Positions 7,015-13,439 of a stretch of 17,430 nt of DNA are shown one piece after another. Positions within the stretch are counted from its first letter, which is position 1. The number at the start of each line of letters is the position of its first letter. The position numbers and the translations under genes were made by a program. The stretch lies in assembly GCA_023474775.1 (NCBI GenBank), contig JAMCXP010000006.1, positions 1-17,430 of the forward strand, in the 5' to 3' direction. The notes beneath the pieces are model-generated. The model worked only from the letters and a program-made list of their open reading frames with translations. It did not search any database and was not told the DNA's origin. The stretch is from Candidatus Martarchaeota archaeon. Lineage in GTDB: Archaea; Micrarchaeota; Micrarchaeia; Norongarragalinales; UBA8480.

Positions 7015-8880
7015 TTAACCCTTTCGCTTGAACTTGAATTCTTCTTTTTTAGTTATTTTTTCCTTCCATTTTTTAACAAGCTTTTCGTGTGTCTTCTCGC
7101 TTATCCTTCCCTCCGCCAGGGCGACGTCGAACTTGTCTATTATTTCTTCTGGTTTTCTTTCTGTTCTAGAGGATGATAAAATCAAAACCACCATAAAAAT
7201 AAGAATTAATATTATTGCAGCCACCCCAATCCACATGTAATTAAAAGAAACAAAAGGAGTGTACGAAGCTATTGCTTGAACTTGAATGGCGTTGTTTGTT
7301 TTATTTGAAACCGTTTGATTTTCATTTATTTGCAGGGGTGTTGAAAAGCCTTGAACAATCATTCCCGCGTTCCCACTTAAAAGATTTGACAGTAATTTAA
7401 GAAAAACGTAGTTGCTCTCGCTGCTCTGACTCTTTGTGAAATTGTAGAATTGTTCATTGTAAAAACCCTGGGCTTGGTAAACCTCGGCCCAAACGCTCGG
7501 GTAGAAAGAGGTGAAGTTCAAGCTGTTGTTGGAATAAGCAAAAACAAACATAGAGTCCATGCTCGAGGCTGCGTAATCTCCAGCGTTGAATTCTGCCAAA
7601 GCGCTGGTGTAATGAAAAAAAGAGTCGCTGCTTGAATTTTCAAAAGCAGAGCTCTCGTTCAAAACTTTTAAGGCGTAATTTCTTGCGTTAAAATCATTAA
7701 CGCTTGAACCTGAAATTCCAGAAGCCAGGTTGTTCAAGTCTACGGCGGCTTCAAACCAGTTTTTGGCTGTGACAAAATCGCTTGTAAAATAAGAGGGAGT
7801 TGGCAAAACAGAAAATGAACTGTTGATTTGATTCAACTCCTCTAAAGCCCAGAAATATCTCAACTCTGCCCCTGCGACCCACTCAAAATTGTTTGAGTTC
7901 ATTGAAGTAAAGTTAAAACCGCTCATGTTGCTCAAAAGTCCAGCGAGCATTTTTTGAAAATCAAAAGAGCTCACATTGCCTAAAAGCAGCGAGTCTATGT
8001 TGTTTTCAACTAGAAAAGCGGTGTTTGCCGCGGTGTAGAAATAGCCTTCATTGGTGTAATTGACTGCCTGAAGCAAAGTCTGGTTTATAACCGCAATATT
8101 CGCTTTGTTTGAATTGTTTAAAGCAAGTAGCAGGCTTAAATCTTTTTCAGCGCTTTGAATCTGAAGAAGAGCAACCTGCTTCATTGGAAGAGTTGAATTG
8201 GAATAATTGAAAGGAATGGGGTTTAAGACAGTTAAAGTATGTGAAGGCACGCCCTTCAAAACGCTATTTGTGGGGGTTAAAAGAAAATTCACCGCCTGGC
8301 TGACATTGGCAACTTCAACCACCTGAACAGGCTTGCTTAAACCGCTTCCAAGAGCAGCGTAGTCAACCCCGTCAAGAAGGCTCTGACCAGAAGGAATGAG
8401 CATTAAATTGACCTTTCCGCCAGCAGCGATTATCTTATCACTGACTCCTCCCACAACTCCAACGCTACCATCACTGTTGATTGTTCCAGTAACAGTGAAA
8501 TCGCTTCTGAAAGCTTTTGAACTATTCTCAATCGCAAAAAAATCCTGTATCACTCCAAGAGTGAAAGCAAGGCCTGCCGAAGGCCCGTCAATCTCAGAAG
8601 CGTTTGCGTAAACACTGAAATAATAATTGTAATTGCTAAAATCAACTCCTGCGAAACCAGCGCCAACTTGAGCGGCAGTCTTCATTGAATTTTCGGTGTC
8701 GGTATTTACAAGAGAGCTTCCAATGTCAGTGAAAACCATCCCGTTTCCATTTACAACTTTAACGTTTATAATTGAAATAACTCCGTTTCCAGAAGAGTCG
8801 ACTGCAGGCGCCCTGATTGAAAAACTGGCTGAAGAGACCAAAACCGCTATAATACTAAGAATCATCAAACGCTTTAACAT
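7015..8880 (-). CDS. Membrane-anchored extracytoplasmic S16 (Lon-type) serine protease
   Basis: The N-terminus has a signal peptide or anchor (MLKRLMILSIIAVLVSSASF). It is followed by a Lon-type proteolytic domain without any AAA+ ATPase part. The catalytic Ser is in DGPSAGLAF (S101), and the catalytic Lys is in the family's second motif, TGTINSDGSVGVVGGVSDK (K149). A long Asn/Ser-rich helical region (about 230-540) with many N-glycosylation sequons follows, then a membrane helix near 549-568 and a basic tail of 53 residues expected in the cytoplasm. The architecture matches the archaeal secreted S16-related proteases (COG1750 type). Without an ATPase motor it probably processes surface proteins. 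It starts 17 bp after the small upstream gene on the same strand, with a purine-rich AAAGGGG before the ATG. Length 621 residues; substrate unknown. Confidence 0.85.
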   Translation of the reverse strand: MLKRLMILSIIAVLVSSASFSIRAPAVDSSGNGVISIINVKVVNGNGMVFTDIGSSLVNTDTENSMKTAAQVGAGFAGVDFSNYNYYFSVYANASEIDGPSAGLAFTLGVIQDFFAIENSSKAFRSDFTVTGTINSDGSVGVVGGVSDKIIAAGGKVNLMLIPSGQSLLDGVDYAALGSGLSKPVQVVEVANVSQAVNFLLTPTNSVLKGVPSHTLTVLNPIPFNYSNSTLPMKQVALLQIQSAEKDLSLLLALNNSNKANIAVINQTLLQAVNYTNEGYFYTAANTAFLVENNIDSLLLGNVSSFDFQKMLAGLLSNMSGFNFTSMNSNNFEWVAGAELRYFWALEELNQINSSFSVLPTPSYFTSDFVTAKNWFEAAVDLNNLASGISGSSVNDFNARNYALKVLNESSAFENSSSDSFFHYTSALAEFNAGDYAASSMDSMFVFAYSNNSLNFTSFYPSVWAEVYQAQGFYNEQFYNFTKSQSSESNYVFLKLLSNLLSGNAGMIVQGFSTPLQINENQTVSNKTNNAIQVQAIASYTPFVSFNYMWIGVAAIILILIFMVVLILSSSRTERKPEEIIDKFDVALAEGRISEKTHEKLVKKWKEKITKKEEFKFKRKG

Positions 8881-8897
8881 TTCAAACCCCTTTAAAT

Positions 8898-9152
8898 TTA
8901 CAGCAGTTTTTTCTCCAAGCTTTTGAAGTCGTTGCTGTGAATGTCGAAATTCAACTCGTTCCTCTCTCCGAACATGTCGTAAAAAACAATCGATGCGCTC
9001 ACCCTGTCCAAAGGAAGGCTTGAAATCTTCGAAACATGATCAACCGAGGTTTTCTTGAAAACATGATTTTTTTCATTGATAAAAACCCTCACGTCGTCCT
9101 CTTCGAAGCTTATAAACCCCTCCTTGCCTGAGTAGAAAATAGAGAATTTCAT
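8898..9152 (-). CDS. Unrecognised small protein (84 aa) upstream of the S16 protease
   Basis: I do not recognise this protein. From the ATG at 9152 it begins MKFSIFYSGKEGFISFEE and looks like a small beta-rich fold ending in an amphipathic helix (NDFKSLEKKLL). It has no membrane segment or cysteines. The alternation of hydrophobic and charged residues (VRVFINEKNHVFKKTS, then ASIVFYDMFGERNELNFDI) would fit a PH-like barrel, but that is a guess. The frame is open upstream to an ATG at 9191, adding 14 residues, but a TATA-like TTTAAATATT lies about 22-30 bases before 9152, so a leaderless start there is preferred. The gene is 17 bp upstream of the protease start and probably shares its transcript. 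Confidence 0.7.
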   Translation of the reverse strand: MKFSIFYSGKEGFISFEEDDVRVFINEKNHVFKKTSVDHVSKISSLPLDRVSASIVFYDMFGERNELNFDIHSNDFKSLEKKLL

Positions 9153-9174
9153 AAGTATAAAAAAGTTTTTAATA

Positions 9175-9212
9175 TTTAAAACACTTTCCATGGGCTTAAA
9201 ACAAACACTTTA
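9175..9212 (-). promoter_or_regulatory. Promoter with a motif pair shared with the sua5 promoter
   Basis: The 15-mer TTTAAAACACTTTCC (9175-9189, plus strand) recurs exactly at 16059-16073 ahead of sua5. A second 15-mer here, AAAACAAACACTTTA (9198-9212), recurs as its reverse complement at 16093-16107. On the minus strand the first unit merges with the TATA region of the gene starting at 9152. The common core ACACTTT occurs twice at each site, suggesting a regulator operator plus core promoter. Confidence 0.45.
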
Positions 9213-9273
9213 GGTGTAAAGCTCAACTAATGAAAAATATTAAAAACCAACAAGAAGATAAGAAAAAGCAGAA

Positions 9274-9362
9274 AGCCCCGTCGTCTAGCGGCTAAATCGA
9301 AAAGAAGCTAAGGATAGCAGGCTCTGGACCTGTTGACAGCGGTTCGAATCCGCTCGGGGCTA
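9274..9362 (+). tRNA. tRNA-Gln(CUG) with a 16-nt intron in the D-loop
   Basis: The acceptor stem AGCCCCG/CGGGGCT (9274-9280 with 9355-9361) pairs fully, with discriminator A at 9362. The anticodon stem GCAGG/CCTGT encloses the loop CTCTGGA, giving anticodon CTG at 9324-9326. The T arm is AGCGG-TTCGAAT-CCGCT. No CCA is encoded. The D-loop has 25 bases where about 9 are expected. Removing 9296-9311 restores a standard D-arm reading GTCT-AGCGGCTAA-GGAT. An AT-rich TATA-like element near 9237-9246 precedes the gene. The next gene starts only five bases after the discriminator. Confidence 0.93.
9296..9311 (+). other. 16-nt tRNA intron with bulge-helix-bulge, position 21/22
   Basis: The exact register is set by a bulge-helix-bulge fold. 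GGCT (9290-9293) pairs with AGCT (9306-9309), flanked by 3-nt bulges AA^A (9294-9296) and AA^G (9310-9312). The intron closes on itself with TC/GA around a GAAAA loop. Of the six registers that give the same mature tRNA, only this one forms the 4-bp central helix. Confidence 0.75.
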
Positions 9363-9366
9363 TCCA

Positions 9367-9810
9367 ATGGAACTTAAAATGAACTGGAAAATGAACTGGA
9401 AAAAACTCAAGCTGAAACTCGCAGACAGGAAAGTAATCCTTGTGATAGCGCTTGTCGACTTGGTGCTATTCGCCACTCTAACCTTCATACTTGAAGAGCA
9501 CTACTCTTTTTATAATGCAGTGTACAATACTCTATGCGATTTGACATTCGCGCACTGCGATAATGGTTATGGGGTTTTAACAAAAATATCAAGCCTGACC
9601 ACGATAATAGGAACGTGGGGCGCTTTGGCTTTCATAGCCACTATGGCGCTGCAGGCGTTCATGGAAGGTGGTAAAAAAAGAATGGAATCTGAAATAATGA
9701 AAAATGAAGGACCACTACATCATAGCGGGGTACGGGTCTCTTGGAAAAACAGTCGCCGAGGTGTTTCAAAACCAGGGTGTTTCATACGTTGTAATAGACT
9801 TAAACCCTAA
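9367..9810 (+). CDS. Two-TM channel-like pore protein (first part of a split 2TM/RCK locus)
   Basis: The architecture is that of a two-helix ion-channel pore unit. It has a basic N-terminus, TM1 (about 24-44, ILVIALVDLVLFATLTFILE), a re-entrant pore region (FYNAVYNTLCDLTF), a GYG triplet (68-70) and TM2 (about 77-97, TTIIGTWGALAFIATMALQA). The usual K+-filter TVGYGD is not present. The sequence around GYG reads CDNGYGV, so ion selectivity is uncertain. After MESEIMKNEG the frame runs on into 32 residues that are an out-of-frame reading of the RCK gene. That tail is probably not meaningful: one A fewer in the run at 9700-9704 would fuse this ORF to the RCK ORF. The ATG at 9367 lies five bases after the tRNA-Gln discriminator; ATGs at 9379 and 9391 are alternatives. 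Confidence 0.65.
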   Translation: MELKMNWKMNWKKLKLKLADRKVILVIALVDLVLFATLTFILEEHYSFYNAVYNTLCDLTFAHCDNGYGVLTKISSLTTIIGTWGALAFIATMALQAFMEGGKKRMESEIMKNEGPLHHSGVRVSWKNSRRGVSKPGCFIRCNRLKP

Positions 9811-10186
9811 AATAGTGGAAAAGCTCAGCGTTCAGGGAATCAAGGCTATAGAAGGCGATGCTTTGGAATCTGAAATTTTAAGAAAAGCGGGAATTGAAAA
9901 GGCAAAAGGATTTATAGCCTCTTTGGGAACCGATTCAAACAATGTTTTCATGACACTGACTGCCAAGGAACTTAATCCGAACATTACGATTTCAACAAGA
10001 GCGTTCACAGAAGGCGCCATAAACAAGCTCCACAGGGCCGGAGCTGAACTTATAGTTGTTCCTGAAATAATAGGCGGATTGGAACTCGCAAGAACGCTCT
10101 TAAATTTAGAGGAAAGCCACATTGAAAATCTGATAAGCAAGAGCAAGATATACGACAAAAAGCAAGTAAAGAAAACAATAATATAA
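9704..10186 (+). CDS. RCK/TrkA-N domain protein (second part of the split channel locus)
   Basis: This is a regulator-of-K+-conductance N domain, a Rossmann fold that binds a nucleotide or ion and gates K+ channels and transporters. The glycine-rich loop is IIAGYGSLGKT (6-16). The acidic end of strand 2 is VVIDLNP (28-34), and EGDALESE follows. Strand 4 is GFIASLGTDSNN. No RCK-C domain follows; the protein ends after 160 residues. Its ATG lies inside the end of the pore ORF in the +1 frame, and an in-frame TAA at 9695-9697 means it cannot start earlier. The order pore-then-RCK and the exact junction match the fused 2TM-RCK channels. MthK likewise makes free RCK subunits from an internal Met at this junction. 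Either a frameshifted fusion or a true two-gene arrangement is possible. Confidence 0.75.
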   Translation: MKDHYIIAGYGSLGKTVAEVFQNQGVSYVVIDLNPKIVEKLSVQGIKAIEGDALESEILRKAGIEKAKGFIASLGTDSNNVFMTLTAKELNPNITISTRAFTEGAINKLHRAGAELIVVPEIIGGLELARTLLNLEESHIENLISKSKIYDKKQVKKTII

Positions 10187-10190
10187 AAAT

Positions 10191-10279
10191 TGCAGTCGCC
10201 GGGAGTCGAACCCGGACATCCAGCTTGGAAGGCTTACTCCCTTTAAAAGGTTGGAATCATACCGCTAGACCACGACTGC
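10191..10279 (-). tRNA. tRNA-Gly(UCC) with an 18-nt intron in the anticodon stem
   Basis: On the minus strand the acceptor stem GCAGTCG/CGACTGC pairs (10273-10279 with 10192-10198), with discriminator A at 10191. The T arm is CCGGG-TTCGACT-CCCGG. The anticodon loop CTTCCAA gives anticodon TCC at 10227-10229. The 5' strand of the anticodon stem is interrupted. Removing 10234-10251 yields CCAGC-CTTCCAA-GCTGG, a perfect stem. No CCA is encoded. A run of five T on the minus strand (10185-10189) directly after the 3' end probably terminates it, overlapping the stop of the convergent RCK gene. Confidence 0.93.
10234..10251 (-). other. 18-nt tRNA intron with bulge-helix-bulge, position 29/30
   Basis: On the minus strand ATTC in the exon pairs with GAGT near the intron end (A-T, T-G, T-A, C-G), flanked by 3-nt bulges CA^A and AA^G. 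The intron interior folds as CCTT/AAGG around a 3-base loop. The register set by this fold is also the one that gives a perfect anticodon stem after joining. Confidence 0.85.
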
Positions 10280-10383
10280 TTGATAAGATTTAATAAATTA
10301 AACGCTTTTATTTTTTTCGTTTAAAAAAAAGCATTGCGGCAAAATTTCTTTGTTGTTTTATTGACCGTTTGTTTATATTTTTA

Positions 10384-10412
10384 ACGCTGGAAACGCTGGA
10401 AATGGGGTGTGG
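10384..10412 (+). repeat. Tandem 9-mer motif ahead of the hel308 promoter
   Basis: ACGCTGGAA is repeated exactly in tandem (10384-10392 and 10393-10401), followed by ATGGGGTGTGG. It matches the motif at 3944-3972 upstream of tnpB with three or four differences. It ends about 7 bases before the hel308 TATA box. It could be an activator site or a relic of a transposon end. The rest of the 10280-10448 spacer is AT-rich, with nothing else evident. Confidence 0.6.
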
Positions 10413-10418
10413 TTAAGC

Positions 10419-10427
10419 TTTTAAATT
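10419..10427 (+). promoter_or_regulatory. TATA box of hel308
   Basis: TTTTAAATT is centred about 26 bases before the ATG at 10449, implying a leaderless mRNA. It lies just downstream of the tandem 9-mer motif. Confidence 0.55.
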
Positions 10428-10448
10428 CAATAATTTCAAAGCTTGTAC

Positions 10449-12407
10449 ATGCTTGAATACATAATTGAAAAGTTAAACGTTGCCCCGAATACAATGCAGA
10501 AGAGTTTTTTCGAAGGAAATTTTCACGAAAAGCCGAGAGTAGTGGTGAGCTCTCCCACTGCCTCTGGAAAAACGCTTCTCGCTGAAGTGGCGATGATTAA
10601 AAATTTCCTTGAAGAGAAAAAAAAATCAGTCTATATAGTCCCGCTTAAAGCCCTTGCAGAGGAAAAATTCAAGAGTTTTTCAGAAAAACTAGCTTTGTTT
10701 GGAATGACCGTTGGGATAAGCACGGGCGATTATGATTCCTCTCCTTTCACGGTTCAGGCCTATGATGTTTTGATAGTGACAAGCGAGAAAATGGATTCTC
10801 TCCTAAGGCACGGGATTCAAACAAAGACAATAGGCCTTATTGTTGTCGATGAAGTGCACTTGATAGATGATGAAGAGCGAGGGTCCGCGCTTGAAATGGT
10901 CGTCACTAAATTAAAGAGAAGCGGTTGCAAAATACTGGCTTTAAGCGCCACTATACCTAACGGTGTTGAAATAGCCAGCTGGATTGACGGCGAGTTGTTT
11001 GAAAGCGATTACAGCGTTAAAAATATACTGAAAACAATTGGCGTTGAAGGCGAGGCGGTGTTTCATGATGGGGTTATAAGATATGATGACGTGGAGGATT
11101 TGGTGGCAAACATTCTGCGTCTAAACCCAAAAAACCAAATTCTTGTTTTCGTTTCATCTAGAAAAAACGCTGAAAGCGTGGCTCAAAAATTGAATATCAA
11201 TGCTTTTCTCACCGAGCAGGATAAGCTTGAATGTCTGGAATTGTCTGAAAAATCGCTTAAAACGCTTCCCACCCCTACATCTCAGTGCAGAAAAATATCA
11301 GAATCTTTGAAGAAAGGAGTGGCTTTTCATCATGCAGGTCTTGAAAGAAAAAAACTGAAACTCATAGAACAGGGGTTCAAAGAGAAAAGATGCCTTAGAG
11401 TAATTGCCTGCACAACGACTCTTGCAATGGGAATAGACTACCCTGCAAGCTGGGTGATTGTAAAGGAAATAAGAAGATTCAACGGCATGGGTTCTAGCTT
11501 CATCCCATCTTTGGAAGTGTCGCAGATGAGCGGCAGGGCTGGAAGGCCACAGTACGACAAGGAAGGAAGAGTTGTGATAATGTGCTCTGAAAAAGACAAG
11601 AACATTGTCGAATCAAAATATTTAAGCGGGAAGCTGGAAAACATTTTTTCCAAACTCTCATCTGAAAAAGCGTTGAGAACCCATGTTCTGTCTTTGATAG
11701 CATCAGGGGATGCCAAAAGCCTTTATGAATTGAACGATTTCTTTGAAAACACTTTTTATGCTGTAAACTATGGTGATATAGAAGGAATAAAAAGAAAAAT
11801 AGAAAATGTTGTCAATCTTCTTCAACTCTGGGGTTTCGTCACTGAGAACTTCAAAGCAACGAAACTTGGAAAAAGGGCGAGCGAGCTCTACCTCGACCCT
11901 CTGACCGCAAGGAAGTTCCTTGACTTTGACGGGGGAGGCTTGTTTGATTATATAATATTAATTGTAAATTCCGGCTTAATGCCTCTTTTATACTCAAAAA
12001 AGGGCGAGAGCCTTGAGGAAGCGTGGAGCTTCTTCCCTGAAGATGTCTACAGTGTTGAAAAATACAAAACCTCAAGGGCATTAAACGCTTGGATCAACGA
12101 GTACTCTGAAAAATTGCTTCTTGAAGAATTCGACTTCGCTCCTGGAAACGTTTTCTCTTCAACAAGAATAGCAGAATGGCTTTTCTACTGCCTTGCAGAG
12201 CTTTCCTTCATTCAAAACAAAACCGGCATGGTCAGGCAGGCGAGAAGATTGGCGGTGAGAATGAAATACGGAGTGAAGGAAGAATTAATTGATCTTTGTT
12301 CCATAAGAGGGGTTGGAAGAGTGAGGGCGAGAAGATTATGGAACAAGGGAATTAAAAGCGTTGAACAGTACGAAAAGATGAAAAATGAAGCTAAAATCAA
12401 TTTCTGA
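10449..12407 (+). CDS. hel308: Hel308-family ATP-dependent DNA helicase
   Basis: This superfamily 2 helicase unwinds DNA 3'-5' at stalled replication forks. Visible motifs are the Q-like NTMQKSFFEG (14-23), Walker A PTASGKT (36-42), DEVH (134-137), motif III SATIPN (166-171), FVSSRKNAE (234-242), motif V ACTTTLAMGIDYP (320-332) and motif VI QMSGRAGRP (359-367). The winged-helix and ratchet regions follow. The C-terminus carries a helix-hairpin-helix (CSIRGVGRVRARRLWNKG, about 617-634). At 652 residues it is somewhat shorter than the usual ~700-720, with a slim N-terminus. The ATG at 10449 is chosen because of the TATA spacing; a TTG at 10443 is in frame. The 3' end overlaps radC by 23 bases, so the two are co-transcribed. 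Confidence 0.93.
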   Translation: MLEYIIEKLNVAPNTMQKSFFEGNFHEKPRVVVSSPTASGKTLLAEVAMIKNFLEEKKKSVYIVPLKALAEEKFKSFSEKLALFGMTVGISTGDYDSSPFTVQAYDVLIVTSEKMDSLLRHGIQTKTIGLIVVDEVHLIDDEERGSALEMVVTKLKRSGCKILALSATIPNGVEIASWIDGELFESDYSVKNILKTIGVEGEAVFHDGVIRYDDVEDLVANILRLNPKNQILVFVSSRKNAESVAQKLNINAFLTEQDKLECLELSEKSLKTLPTPTSQCRKISESLKKGVAFHHAGLERKKLKLIEQGFKEKRCLRVIACTTTLAMGIDYPASWVIVKEIRRFNGMGSSFIPSLEVSQMSGRAGRPQYDKEGRVVIMCSEKDKNIVESKYLSGKLENIFSKLSSEKALRTHVLSLIASGDAKSLYELNDFFENTFYAVNYGDIEGIKRKIENVVNLLQLWGFVTENFKATKLGKRASELYLDPLTARKFLDFDGGGLFDYIILIVNSGLMPLLYSKKGESLEEAWSFFPEDVYSVEKYKTSRALNAWINEYSEKLLLEEFDFAPGNVFSSTRIAEWLFYCLAELSFIQNKTGMVRQARRLAVRMKYGVKEELIDLCSIRGVGRVRARRLWNKGIKSVEQYEKMKNEAKINF

Positions 12408-13041
12408 AAGCGACAGGCCGGTTGAAAGAATCGAAAAACACGGTGTGAAAGCGCTGAGCACTGTTGAGCTTTTGGCTGTTTTGTTGAACAGCGGAACAAA
12501 AAACTCAAACGTTCTTGAATTGTCCGCTGAAATTTTGTCGGAATATCCTCTTGAAAAACTTCAAAATACTTCAATTGAGCAACTTGAAAAGATAAAGGGA
12601 GTCAAGAAAATGAAGGCAGCGAGAATCCTGACTGCTTTTGAACTAAACGCCAGAATAAAAAAAAATAACAATGGATTTATAAACAACGCTGGGGAAGCGT
12701 TCCAAGCGCTTGAAGATATGAAAACACTTGAAACCGAGCAAACAAGAGGAATCTACCTTAACTCAAGAAACAAGATACTGACAATAAAAACCATTTCGAC
12801 TGGAACGCTGACAGTAAGCTTAATCAATCCGAGAGAAATAATAAAAAACGCCATAAACACCAACGCGGTTGGAGTTATAATCGCTCACAATCACCCGTCC
12901 GGGGATCCAACACCTAGTCTTGAAGACATAAAAGCCACGACAACGCTTTTGAAAGCCTGCAGCATAGTTGGAATACACCTGATAGACCATGTAATAATAG
13001 GGGACGGTTATTTTAGTTTTAAGGAGAAGAAACTACTCTAG
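12385..13041 (+). CDS. radC: RadC-family JAMM-domain DNA repair protein
   Basis: This RadC/UPF0758 protein combines an N-terminal helix-hairpin-helix region (about 55-90, with EQLEKIKGVKKMKAARILTA) and a C-terminal JAMM metalloprotease-like domain. The zinc motif is complete: HNHPSGDPTPSLED (168-181), with His168, His170, Ser178 and Asp181. The length of 218 residues is typical. RadC is widespread in bacteria and much less so in archaea, so horizontal acquisition is possible. Its biochemical role is unsettled; it has been linked to recombination repair. The ATG lies inside the end of hel308, giving a 23-base overlap that supports coupled translation. The HD gene follows 7 bases after the stop. 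Confidence 0.92.
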   Translation: MKLKSISESDRPVERIEKHGVKALSTVELLAVLLNSGTKNSNVLELSAEILSEYPLEKLQNTSIEQLEKIKGVKKMKAARILTAFELNARIKKNNNGFINNAGEAFQALEDMKTLETEQTRGIYLNSRNKILTIKTISTGTLTVSLINPREIIKNAINTNAVGVIIAHNHPSGDPTPSLEDIKATTTLLKACSIVGIHLIDHVIIGDGYFSFKEKKLL

Positions 13042-13306
13042 TAATAATGTGAAAAGAAAAATGAAAATCAAAAGCATTTACGGTGTTTTCAGCGTAGACG
13101 AACCGGTTCTTATTGAACTTTTAAAATCAAAGCCAGTGCAGAGACTAAAAAAAATTTCACACCAGGGAACGTTAAAGCACAAAGGTATTAGGCTTTACTA
13201 TTCAAGATTCGAACACTCTGTAGGCGTCATGCTTTTATTGAGAAAATTCATGGCCGGCGTTGAAGAGCAGGCTGCCGGCCTTCTTCACGACATTTCACAC
13301 ACTGCC

Positions 13307-13336
13307 TTCTCTCTGGTTTAAACCCGTGTTTTTTTA
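13307..13336 (+). repeat. Left arm of a perfect 30-bp inverted repeat
   Basis: This arm is the exact reverse complement of 13410-13439, with a 73-base spacer. Its centre contains GGTTTAAACCCGTG, and the TAA inside it stops the HD reading frame. The bases flanking the arms do not pair, so the repeat has sharp ends. Confidence 0.95.
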
Positions 13337-13409
13337 GATTACGAAGTTCAGGGCCTTCAAGACTCGCTTCAACTTAAACGAGTGAACCGCATGGAGATAA
13401 AAATGATAT

Positions 13410-13439
13410 TAAAAAAACACGGGTTTAAACCAGAGAGAA
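13410..13439 (+). repeat. Right arm of the 30-bp inverted repeat
   Basis: The sequence here reads naturally in the HD frame as ..LKKHGFKPERIG.., so this arm is probably the original and the left arm (13307-13336) the derived copy. Confidence 0.95.

Noticed and set aside
9283..9316. tRNA-Gln D-loop as merely expanded, with no intron
   Set aside because: A bulge-helix-bulge fold forms in exactly one register, and removal gives a standard D-arm, so an intron is the better reading.
9673..9680. A-AAA-AAG run in the pore ORF as a -1 slippery site joining it to the RCK frame
   Set aside because: The RCK frame is +1, and it has a TAA at 9695-9697, so a slip at 9673-9680 could not reach it. Only the A-run at 9700-9704 can.
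13319..13321. TAA in the HD gene as a reassigned sense codon
   Set aside because: TAA ends clear genes elsewhere in the window (acyl-CoA synthetase, uS10, aligned ribosomal proteins), and this one lies in a derived repeat arm.
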